DNA from: Novosphingobium capsulatum NBRC 12533
GTDB lineage: Bacteria; Pseudomonadota; Alphaproteobacteria; Sphingomonadales; Sphingomonadaceae
DNA length: 63,053 bases
Assembly: GCF_001598375.1 (NCBI RefSeq)
Contig: NZ_BCYV01000024.1
Span: 1 to 63,053 of the forward strand
Reading direction: 5' to 3'
Positions 9,811-16,856 of this stretch are shown here, one piece after another; the first letter of the stretch is position 1; each line of letters starts with the position of its first letter. Both the position numbers and the translations under genes were made by a program. Under the pieces are notes generated by a model. The model was not told the DNA's origin. It made no database searches and saw nothing but the letters and a program-made list of their open reading frames with translations.

Positions 9811-10584
9811 TCAGCCTTGCAGCACGAAGGGAATGGACACCAGGCCCTGGACCATCACGGTTTGCCCGTTCTGGCGGGTGGGTGTCCAGCGCCAATGGCG
9901 CACGGCGGCCAGCGCGGCACGATCAAGCCGGTCAAACCCGCTGGAGCGGGACAGGCCGATATCGGCGACACGGCCATCGAGCCCCACCGTGACATTGAGC
10001 ACGACCGTGCCCTGCTCGCGCGCGCGGCGCGAATCGATCGGATAGCGCGGCGGGCTGGCATCTACCAGGTTGGCCGACAGATCGCGGCCCTTGGCAATCG
10101 CTGGCGCTGCCGGTGCGGCCGGGGCTGGCGCCGCCACCGGGGCTGGCGCAGCGGCCGGGGCGGGAGCGGGCACGACAACCGGCGCGGCCACGGGGGCGGT
10201 GGCGATCGTCGGTGCGGGCAAGGTCAGCGTAATCGGCGGCGGCGGCGCCACGATGGGCGAGGCAGGCTGCACCGGCGTGCGCGGTGGCTGCTGCGCGGCC
10301 TGGGGCGGCGGCGGTGGTGGCGTGAGATCAGCCGAAAGGCGCACCGCCGTGAGCGTGTGATGGCGCGGCTTGGCCGCCACGATGCCCAGCGACAGGAAAG
10401 CCACGAGCAGTGCGCCAACGGCAGCGCCCGCCCCGATCATGGCCAGCCCGCGCGGTCGGCTCGGTTCATAGCGCGCAGGCTGCCAGGTGGCAGGCCGCAG
10501 CGGCACGACCTCTCCGCGCAGGCCGGACGATGCCGGGCGCGGCGCAAGGGTTGGCGTTGCGATCAAACTGGCCTGGCTGCTCAC
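9811..10584 (-). CDS. tonB: TonB energy-transducing protein
   Basis: Couples the proton-motive force to outer-membrane TonB-dependent receptors. The 257-residue product has a cytoplasmic N-terminus, one membrane segment at about 48-70, and a long Pro/Ala-rich periplasmic spacer (PPPPPP near 90, then many Ala-Pro repeats). The C-terminal TonB domain ends in a YP..SRRAREQGTVVLNV-type strand and RHWRWTPTRQNG. No ExbB/ExbD gene is adjacent; the exb cluster at 22-25 kb carries its own transducer. It is divergent from the siderophore receptor, with a Fur-like site 31-50 bases upstream of the start. Confidence 0.92.
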   Translation of the reverse strand: MSSQASLIATPTLAPRPASSGLRGEVVPLRPATWQPARYEPSRPRGLAMIGAGAAVGALLVAFLSLGIVAAKPRHHTLTAVRLSADLTPPPPPPQAAQQPPRTPVQPASPIVAPPPPITLTLPAPTIATAPVAAPVVVPAPAPAAAPAPVAAPAPAAPAAPAIAKGRDLSANLVDASPPRYPIDSRRAREQGTVVLNVTVGLDGRVADIGLSRSSGFDRLDRAALAAVRHWRWTPTRQNGQTVMVQGLVSIPFVLQG

Positions 10585-10614
10585 TATTCTGGCCCCCGTT
10601 GGCGGTTTGGCAGG

Positions 10615-10634
10615 TTATTGAGAGTCATTCGCAT
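10615..10634 (-). promoter_or_regulatory. Fur-like operator before tonB
   Basis: Read on the minus strand the site is ATGCGAATGACTCTCAATAA, close to the GATAATGATTCTC-type Fur consensus and to the Fur sites seen in pseudomonads and sphingomonads. It lies 31-50 bases upstream of the tonB start. Iron repression is inferred from the site and the neighbouring genes. Confidence 0.6.
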
Positions 10635-10805
10635 AGCCGCTTCTCCGGCGCGAGTCGAGAGAATAGATCGCAATAGCGCTCAGAGCGTTCGGCCAGATGG
10701 CTCTGACCGCGTGCATGGGGCCACATTGCGGACGTCTCACCGCCCGTGGCGATGGCGGATTTCTAGGTCGCGCGGTGCTTAGGAGCCTTGAGGTAGATCA
10801 AATTG

Positions 10806-10824
10806 GAGAATCATTATCAATAGC
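10806..10824 (+). promoter_or_regulatory. Fur box before the siderophore receptor
   Basis: GAGAATCATTATCAATAGC on the plus strand; its complement contains GATAATGATTCTC, a near-perfect 13-base match to the classical Fur box. A second, looser AT-rich half-site (TGATAGCAATTCGCAT) follows at about 10834-10849. Confidence 0.75.
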
Positions 10825-10966
10825 GTTGCGACTGATAGCAATTCGCATTAAAGCGCTCTGCGGCATCGGCGGGGCCGGATGCGCATGCCCGCCGGCACCA
10901 GGGATCGGCGCAAGCGCGCCGCAGCCTGCCGCAACGAATGATATGTTTCGCGCAAAGGATGAATGA

Positions 10967-13369
10967 GTGAGGGACAGTTTTGATCGTGCCGGTGCGGCGG
11001 GGGCTGCCGGTTTTCTCGCGCTGGGTTGCATCAGTCTGATCGCGGGTGCCGTACCCGCACTGGCCCAGGATGCAACGGCCGCGCAAAACCCCGAGCCGCG
11101 CGTGCTGGGCGACGTGACCGTCACCGATACCGCCATTACCGAGGGCAGCTACAAGACCGAACGGGCCGCATCGCCCAAGTACACCGCCCCGCTGCTCGAT
11201 ACCCCGCGCACGATCACGGTGATCCCCGCGCAGGTGCTGCAGGACAATGCCACGGCCAGCCTGGCCGATGCGCTGCGCTTCGTGCCGGGCATCACCCTGG
11301 GCGCGGGCGAAGGCGGCAATCCGCAGGGCGATCGGCCGTTCATCCGTGGCGCCGATGCGCAGAACAGCCTGTTCCTGGATGGCGTGCGCGATATCGGCGC
11401 GCAGTCGCGCGATGTTTTTGCCGTCGACCAGATCGAGGTGGTCAAGGGTTCGGACAGCACGATGAACGGGCGCGGCAGCGTGGGCGGGGCGATCAACCTC
11501 GTGTCCAAGCAGCCGACCGGCGAGCGTTTTGCCAATGTCTCGGCCGCTACCGGCACGGCGGAATATCGCCGGGTGACCGCCGATGTGAATCAGCCGATCG
11601 GCAATGTCGGCCTGCGCCTGGCCGCGATGTATCACGACCAGCACGTGGCCGGGCGCGATGCCGTGTGGCAGGATCGCTGGGGCGTGGCGCCCTCGGTCAA
11701 GTTCGGCCTGTCTGGCCCGACCAGCCTGACGCTGGACTACTATCACCTGGAAAGCCATGAGCTGCCGGATTCGGGCATTCCCTATCTGCGCACCACCGCC
11801 AATGCGCCGGCCGGCTATAGCGAAACCACCGTGGCCACGACCCCGCGCACGGCGTTCTATGGCCTGGTTGATCGCGATTTCCGCCACACCCTGGTCAACA
11901 CCGGCACGGCCCGCCTCGAACACCATTTCGCCAATGGGCTGACCTTGCGCAACACCACGCGCTATGGCGTGTCGAGCCAGGGCTATGTCCTGACCCAGCC
12001 CGACGATAGCCAAGGCAACGTGATCAACGGCAATGTCTGGCGCCGGGCCAACACCCGCTACAGCCGCACCACCGGCTTCATCAACCAGACGGATTTCTAC
12101 GGCACGTTCACGCTGGGCGGGATCAAGAACAGCTTTGCCCTGACCGGCGAGGTCAGCCGCGAAACCGCCAATGTCGGCAACTATGTGTCGAATGCGGCCA
12201 CGGGCACGGCGATTGCCACCGGCATCAGCGCGGCGGGTGGCCGCTGCGGCGCTGCGTCGATTGCCGCCTTCAACTGCACCAGCCTGGCCAATCCGAATCC
12301 TTACGACCGCTGGGTCAGCTATACCGCCGATGGATCGGGCGTAACCGCGCCGATCATGCTTTCCGCCGAAAAGACCTGGACCAGGTCGCGCACCAACACC
12401 CAGGCGGTGTCGCTGTTCGATACGGTGAACTTTTCCGATGCGCTGCTGCTCAACCTGGGGCTGCGCTATGATCACTATGTCACGCGGGTGAGCCCTGGCC
12501 TGTTGCCGACCGCTGCGGATGAAAGCGGCCGCGCGTGGTACAGCCGGATCGACAACCTGTGGACCTGGCAGGCCGGTCTGACGTGGAAGCCTGCGCCCAA
12601 CGGCAGCATCTATGCCTCGGCCTCCACCGCCGCCACGCCGCCGGGTTCCTATCTGGCCAATGGCAGCGACAGCAACGCGCTCAATACCACCAGCCAGGCG
12701 ATCACCGATGCCCTCAAGGTGGAACGCACGCGCAGCTATGAAGTGGGCACCAAGTGGAACGTCTTCGGCGAAGGGCTGTCGCTGACGCTGGCCGCGTTCC
12801 AGACCGAAACCACCAATGCCCGCGCCACCGATGCCAACGGCACCGTGACCTTCATCGGCAACAAGCGGGTCAAGGGCATCGAGGTTTCGGCCAGCGGCAA
12901 CATCACCGACCGCTGGAATGTCTTCGGCGGCTATACCTATATGGATTCCACCATCATCAACGGCGGCACCACTGCTGTGACGGCTGGGGGCGTGACCTAT
13001 TACGTACCCTCGCCCAGCACCGGGCAGCGCTTTCCCAACACGCCCGACCACAGCTTTACCGCCAACACCACTTACAAGGCCACCGACCGCCTCTCGCTGG
13101 GGGCCAATGCGCTCTACATGAGCAAGGTCTATGGCGGTTATGGCGCGGCGGTGAGCGGCGGCGTCATGACCAAGACCCTCGCGCGCTATGTGCCCGGCTA
13201 TTGGCGGTTCGATGCCAATGCCAGCTTCCAGGTTACGCCGCGCTTCTCGCTTCAGGCCAATATCAACAACCTGTTCGACAAGCGCTATTATGACAAGGCC
13301 TATAGCTCGCACTTTGCCAGCCAGGCTGCGGGCCGCACGGCGATCCTCACGGCCAATGTGAAGCTCTAA
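10967..13369 (+). CDS. TonB-dependent catecholate siderophore receptor, Fiu-like
   Basis: An 800-residue outer-membrane ferric-siderophore receptor. Signal peptide residues 1-33 (ending PALAQ) precede a plug domain at about 70-210 with TPRTITVIPAQVL, RPFIRGADAQNS and the GRGSVGGAINLVSK strand. A 22-strand barrel follows, and the protein ends with an FDKRYYDKAY loop and ILTANVKL. The GTG start at 10967 has AAAGGA 8 bases upstream. The PiuC hydroxylase gene across the divergent promoter matches the Fiu/PiuA group, which takes up monomeric catechols or their iron complexes. The exact ligand is not visible. A Fur box lies about 145 bases upstream. Confidence 0.93.
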   Translation: MRDSFDRAGAAGAAGFLALGCISLIAGAVPALAQDATAAQNPEPRVLGDVTVTDTAITEGSYKTERAASPKYTAPLLDTPRTITVIPAQVLQDNATASLADALRFVPGITLGAGEGGNPQGDRPFIRGADAQNSLFLDGVRDIGAQSRDVFAVDQIEVVKGSDSTMNGRGSVGGAINLVSKQPTGERFANVSAATGTAEYRRVTADVNQPIGNVGLRLAAMYHDQHVAGRDAVWQDRWGVAPSVKFGLSGPTSLTLDYYHLESHELPDSGIPYLRTTANAPAGYSETTVATTPRTAFYGLVDRDFRHTLVNTGTARLEHHFANGLTLRNTTRYGVSSQGYVLTQPDDSQGNVINGNVWRRANTRYSRTTGFINQTDFYGTFTLGGIKNSFALTGEVSRETANVGNYVSNAATGTAIATGISAAGGRCGAASIAAFNCTSLANPNPYDRWVSYTADGSGVTAPIMLSAEKTWTRSRTNTQAVSLFDTVNFSDALLLNLGLRYDHYVTRVSPGLLPTAADESGRAWYSRIDNLWTWQAGLTWKPAPNGSIYASASTAATPPGSYLANGSDSNALNTTSQAITDALKVERTRSYEVGTKWNVFGEGLSLTLAAFQTETTNARATDANGTVTFIGNKRVKGIEVSASGNITDRWNVFGGYTYMDSTIINGGTTAVTAGGVTYYVPSPSTGQRFPNTPDHSFTANTTYKATDRLSLGANALYMSKVYGGYGAAVSGGVMTKTLARYVPGYWRFDANASFQVTPRFSLQANINNLFDKRYYDKAYSSHFASQAAGRTAILTANVKL

Positions 13370-13390
13370 CGGCTATTGCATTGCCAAGCA

Positions 13391-13425
13391 AAAGGCCGCC
13401 GGAGACAATCCGGCGGCCTTTCTTG
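13391..13425. terminator. Bidirectional intrinsic terminator
   Basis: A perfect 13-base stem, AAAGGCCGCCGGA at 13391-13403 pairing with TCCGGCGGCCTTT at 13409-13421, with a GACAA loop. A-tract and T-tract flank it on both strands. It lies between the convergent receptor gene and apbE. Confidence 0.88.
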
Positions 13426-13454
13426 TGGCCATGATGCTATCAGTGTTAGCATGA

Positions 13455-14411
13455 TTATTCCATCATCGCTGCCAATGCCGGGCTAAGCCACTCGCCACCC
13501 GACGGATCGACCAACCGCGTGGCGAGATTTTCGCGCACGGCCACAGCGTGGGCCTGGGCTGGCGCCATCACGATCAGCGCGCTGGCCCAGGCATCGGCCA
13601 TTGCGCCATGGCGGTGCAGCACGGTTGCCGCCCCATGGCCCCGGCCAGGCTGGCCCGTGGCAGGGTCGATGGTGTGCAGGCCCAGATAGCTGCCCGAGGT
13701 CGCCGTGCTCAACTGGTGCAGCGCCACGCGCAGCGGCGCCAGGTTGGCGCCGGGCGGGCTTTCCACGTCTACCCACCACGGATCGCCATCGGGACGTAGC
13801 CCGCGCCCGGTGCATTCGCCGCCCACCTCGACCAGGGCGTGGCGCAGGCCCTGCGCGGCCAGCAGATCGGCCACGGCATCGGCCGCATATCCCTTGGCCA
13901 CGCCCGACAGATCGAGCCACAGGCCGCCGGGCTGGCGCAACCAGGCGTGTGCCAGGATCAGGCGCTGCCAGCCTGAAGCCGTGCTGGCGGCGGCCAGTGT
14001 GGCGCTGTCGGGCGGGGCGGGGTGGCGGCGGGGGCCGAGGCTCCAGGCGTCGGTCAGGCGGCCAATGGCCGGATCGAACGCGCCATGGCTCGCCCGCGCC
14101 ACGGCCAAAGCATGGTGCAGCACGCCGGCGAGGTCTTCATCCACATGCAGCCAGGTTCCCGGTGCCGCGCGGTTGAAGCGCATCAGCAGGCTGCCGGGCT
14201 GCCAGTGGCTGAGCGCCCGCTCCATCCGGTCGAGCCGCGCCTGGATGAGGGCATGCAATGCGGCGCTGTCCGCGCTGCCAGCCAGATGGGCCAGGCGCAC
14301 CTGCCAGCGCGTGCCCATGGTCAGGCCCGACAGGGTGATGATCGGCGCCGCCGGATCGAACCCGGCAAGGCTGTCCGGGTCGACCGCGGTGGGCACGGCA
14401 AGGCGCAACAT
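13455..14411 (-). CDS. apbE: FAD:protein FMN transferase ApbE
   Basis: Transfers FMN from FAD covalently onto Thr/Ser of redox proteins in the periplasm, Mg-dependent. The 318-residue product shows the family motifs in order: TMGTRWQV, DLSGVAKGYAADAVAD, ALVEVGGE and the Mg-site region TSGSYLGLHTIDPATGQP. The start is ATG 14411; the longer frame overlaps the upstream gene and lacks family character. No clear lipobox or signal peptide is visible after this start, so its export is uncertain. It ends a PepSY-DUF2271-DUF4198-apbE operon. None of the three partners shows an obvious S/T-G-A-T flavinylation motif, so its acceptor is unclear. Confidence 0.9.
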   Translation of the reverse strand: MLRLAVPTAVDPDSLAGFDPAAPIITLSGLTMGTRWQVRLAHLAGSADSAALHALIQARLDRMERALSHWQPGSLLMRFNRAAPGTWLHVDEDLAGVLHHALAVARASHGAFDPAIGRLTDAWSLGPRRHPAPPDSATLAAASTASGWQRLILAHAWLRQPGGLWLDLSGVAKGYAADAVADLLAAQGLRHALVEVGGECTGRGLRPDGDPWWVDVESPPGANLAPLRVALHQLSTATSGSYLGLHTIDPATGQPGRGHGAATVLHRHGAMADAWASALIVMAPAQAHAVAVRENLATRLVDPSGGEWLSPALAAMME

Positions 14412-14434
14412 CCGGTTTGCCTGGTCGGGCAGGG

Positions 14435-15415
14435 TCAGGGCGCCACGACTTCCAGCGTGGTGGTATAGCTGGTGCGGCGATGGGCAGCGCGCGGGTTGGC
14501 CGGGTGATCGTCCGTCAGGCTGGCGTTCAGCCAATAGAACCCGGGCACCGGCCATTTCACCGTGACCGTGCCATCGGCGGCAGTGGTCAGTTCCTGCGCG
14601 CCCTCGATATCGCGATAGCGTTTGGCGCCAGGGATCACCGTCACCTTGAGCTTGGCCGCCGGCTGCCCATCGATCAGGAAGCGGAACTTGCCCGGCTCGT
14701 CGCTCACCAGTTCATCGGGATGGGTGATGGGCACCATTTCCAGCCCCTTGCCGCTGGGGGCAAAGGCCTGCGTCGTGGGGGTGCCGGCGGTGACGAACAC
14801 GAAGTTGCGGTTGAGCGTTTCGGTCAGGTTTACCTCGGTGGCATCGGCGGGAATATCCGCCAGGCTGGCCACCATGTGATCGGGTGCGATCTGCGGGCGG
14901 GGGCCGCCTTCGCCACCACCCGGTCCGCCGGGGCCACCGGGACCAGCCGGGCCCCCCGGCATCATGCCGCGCGGCGGCGCACCCATTCCCGCTTGGCCGC
15001 CTGGGCCGCCCGTGCCGCCCGTGCCGCCGGGACCGCCTGGGCGGCGCATGCCCAGCCCCCACAGCTCGCCATTCACCTTGAACGTGCCAGAAAGATTGGC
15101 CATTTCCGTGCCGATCTTCCAGGTGCCGGGCTTGTCGATCGCTACGTCGAACACCGATCGCGTGCGCAGCCGCGCGGCGTTTTCGATCTTGCCCGGCGTA
15201 CCATCGGGCGCCCAGACCTTGACCTGGTCAACCCCCAGCGGGAAGTGATCGGGATAGAACAGGTCGTTGGAAATGGCCGCATCGACGGTGACCGATTGGT
15301 TGGTATCGGCCAGCACGGTGATCGAGGGCAGCAGCCACATGCGATGCGCCCGGGCGGGCGCGCCAAGTGCCAGCGCCATGAGCGGCGCGGCGAGTGCCAG
15401 AGTCTTGCGGTTCAT
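14435..15415 (-). CDS. DUF4198 periplasmic protein with glycine-rich insert
   Basis: A 326-residue exported protein: signal peptide 1-23 (ending APARA), then HRMWLLPS, the usual start of DUF4198 (NikM/CbiK-like, metal-uptake-associated) proteins. Two beta-sandwich-like regions are separated by a collagen-like stretch, about residues 125-180, built of G-P-G-G and G-G-T units. The C-terminus has GTVTVKWPVPGFYWLNAS. It sits between DUF2271 and apbE genes, 13 bases after the former. The family is thought to be periplasmic and linked to metal or redox processes, but no activity is assigned. The Gly-rich insert is unusual for the size of the family. Confidence 0.85.
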   Translation of the reverse strand: MNRKTLALAAPLMALALGAPARAHRMWLLPSITVLADTNQSVTVDAAISNDLFYPDHFPLGVDQVKVWAPDGTPGKIENAARLRTRSVFDVAIDKPGTWKIGTEMANLSGTFKVNGELWGLGMRRPGGPGGTGGTGGPGGQAGMGAPPRGMMPGGPAGPGGPGGPGGGEGGPRPQIAPDHMVASLADIPADATEVNLTETLNRNFVFVTAGTPTTQAFAPSGKGLEMVPITHPDELVSDEPGKFRFLIDGQPAAKLKVTVIPGAKRYRDIEGAQELTTAADGTVTVKWPVPGFYWLNASLTDDHPANPRAAHRRTSYTTTLEVVAP

Positions 15416-15428
15416 CGGGTCGGTCCTC

Positions 15429-15935
15429 TCAACGCAGGGAAACGGTCACCTGGCCCAGTTCGGCCCGGCCGCTGGCGCCAGCCGGAGCGGGCTTGGCTGG
15501 CACCGAGAACGGCACCTGCACCAGTTCGCGGCCGCCGGTTTCGCGCGCCGCTTCCACGAACAGGGTATAGGCCCCGGGCCGGAGCCCGGCAGGCAGTGGG
15601 ATGCGATAGGCGCCCGGCGCGCGGGTCTGGCTGGAAAGGCCATCGGCTGGCAGGCCCAGCGAACGGCCGCCCTTGCGCCACCAGCTGCGCAGGTCACCCA
15701 GCCACTTGGTGCCCGGTTCGCGACCTACCTTCTTGATATCGTACCACACCCACAGCGTGCGGGCCTGGCCGCCGCCGGCCGGCTCGATCCATCCGGCCAC
15801 ATAAGGCCGGTGGTATTCGGCCACCGACAGGCGCGGGACGGTGACAGTGATCACGCCGGCGGGCGCGGCGGGGGCGGCCAGGGCCAGCTGCGGCGCGGCG
15901 AGCACGCCAGCAACAAGCGGAAGGGACTTGCGCAT
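15429..15935 (-). CDS. DUF2271 periplasmic protein
   Basis: A 168-residue exported protein with signal peptide 1-20 (ending LALA) followed by a single DUF2271 domain: VTVPRLSVAEYHRPYVAGWIE, LWVWYDIKKVGREPGTKWL, DLRSWWRKGG and a TLFVEAARETGG strand. The R-S-W-W-R-x-G signature is typical of the family. It follows the PepSY gene by 21 bases and precedes DUF4198 by 13. The family co-occurs with PepSY membrane proteins and ApbE in iron-regulated loci. A role in periplasmic flavin- or haem-based electron transfer is suspected, not shown. Confidence 0.87.
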   Translation of the reverse strand: MRKSLPLVAGVLAAPQLALAAPAAPAGVITVTVPRLSVAEYHRPYVAGWIEPAGGGQARTLWVWYDIKKVGREPGTKWLGDLRSWWRKGGRSLGLPADGLSSQTRAPGAYRIPLPAGLRPGAYTLFVEAARETGGRELVQVPFSVPAKPAPAGASGRAELGQVTVSLR

Positions 15936-15956
15936 CGACAGGGGTTTCCCTTGCGG

Positions 15957-16664
15957 TCAGTGGATGAAGAACAGGGCGATGCCTGCGGGGATCACCAGCC
16001 CCAGCGCCACCAGCGGCCAGGTGGCGGGGCGATGGCGGGCGTGCAGCTGCAACAGGATCAGCCCGGTCAGCGTGAAGACCACGCAGGCCAGCGCGAACAC
16101 ATCGATGAACCAGAACCACACCGTGCCGGTGTTGCGGCCCTTGTGCAGATCGTTGGCCCAGGAAATCCAGCCGCGATCGGTCTTTTCCGAGGTGATCGCG
16201 CCGCTGTGGCGGTTGACGCTGACCCAGCGGTCGGTGCCGGGGCCGGGCATGGCAACATAGACTTCATCGTCAGACCATTCGCCCGCGTGCCCCTGGGGAT
16301 CGATGCCCACGGCGCGCGCCACCGCCTGGGCCACGGGTGCGGGCAGCGGCGCATCGCTGGCCGCTGGCGCGGCTGCGATCTGTGCCAGCAGCGGGGCGGG
16401 CAGGGCGGCGTTGCGATCGACCACCACCGGCTCGGCATTGATCTGCGCGGCATGGTTGAGCGTGATGCCGGTGATGGCGAACAGCATCATGCCAACCAGC
16501 GCCACCGCCGCGCTGATCCAGTGCCAGGTGTGCAGCTGCTTGAGCCAGAACTGCCTGGCCTTGCGCGCTTTCTTGCCCTGCGTGCGGTCGGCGGTCGGAC
16601 CCCTGGGCACGGGCGGCGGGGCAGCAGGCGGGCGCGGGCGGTCGATCTGGTCAAGCGTGGTCAA
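15957..16664 (-). CDS. PepSY-associated membrane protein
   Basis: A 235-residue inner-membrane protein. A Pro-rich cytoplasmic N-terminus (1-40) is followed by QLHTWHWISAAVALVGMMLFAITGITLNH, the first membrane helix with the His-rich PepSY_TM signature. Next come a periplasmic PepSY-like domain (about 75-170), then DLHKGRNTGTVWFWFIDVFA with a second and third helix to the C-terminus. The paired His residues could coordinate haem. It is the first gene of the PepSY-DUF2271-DUF4198-apbE operon. The apparent start at 16664 is TTG with a weak ribosome site; an in-frame GTG about 18 codons later is an alternative. A Fur-like site lies about 47 bases upstream. Confidence 0.85.
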   Translation of the reverse strand: MTTLDQIDRPRPPAAPPPVPRGPTADRTQGKKARKARQFWLKQLHTWHWISAAVALVGMMLFAITGITLNHAAQINAEPVVVDRNAALPAPLLAQIAAAPAASDAPLPAPVAQAVARAVGIDPQGHAGEWSDDEVYVAMPGPGTDRWVSVNRHSGAITSEKTDRGWISWANDLHKGRNTGTVWFWFIDVFALACVVFTLTGLILLQLHARHRPATWPLVALGLVIPAGIALFFIH

Positions 16665-16710
16665 GGCGGGTCCGTCGCTGGCAGGCTGGAGTTGGTACCG
16701 CTCTTAACCT

Positions 16711-16726
16711 AATGCGAGTCATTTGC
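16711..16726 (-). promoter_or_regulatory. Fur-like operator before the PepSY operon
   Basis: AATGCGAGTCATTTGC resembles the site before tonB (ATGCGAATGACTC) and lies 47-62 bases upstream of the PepSY gene. It places the operon in the same presumed iron regulon as the receptor and TonB. It could also touch the promoter of the divergent chemoreceptor. Confidence 0.5.
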
Positions 16727-16856
16727 AAGTTTGTGGTTGTATCACGGCTGTTACGGGTTTGCCCTGCTCCGCAATTCCCCGGAATCCGCCTGCCGTGCGG
16801 GCTTAAGCATCGCCACGCTAGGAAAAGCGCGAAATCCGCCCATGGAGTGTTCTTCG

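Larger units (their letters stand above)
10585..10966. promoter_or_regulatory. Divergent iron-responsive promoter region
   Basis: The 382-base gap between divergent tonB and the TonB-dependent receptor gene. It contains two Fur-like operators (listed separately), AT-richer stretches, and a ribosome binding site AAAGGA at 10953-10958 for the receptor GTG start. No ORF with coding character was seen. The two sites sit close to the two starts, which fits separate Fur control of each direction. Confidence 0.6.

Noticed and set aside
10817..13312. An 831-codon antisense frame under the siderophore receptor gene
   Set aside because: The plus-strand receptor has complete family motifs, signal peptide and ribosome site; the antisense frame has none.
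16190..16215. SGAITS in the PepSY protein as an FMN attachment site
   Set aside because: It sits in the usual PepSY turn and lacks the Thr-x-x-Thr/Ser spacing and the upstream Asp of ApbE acceptor motifs.
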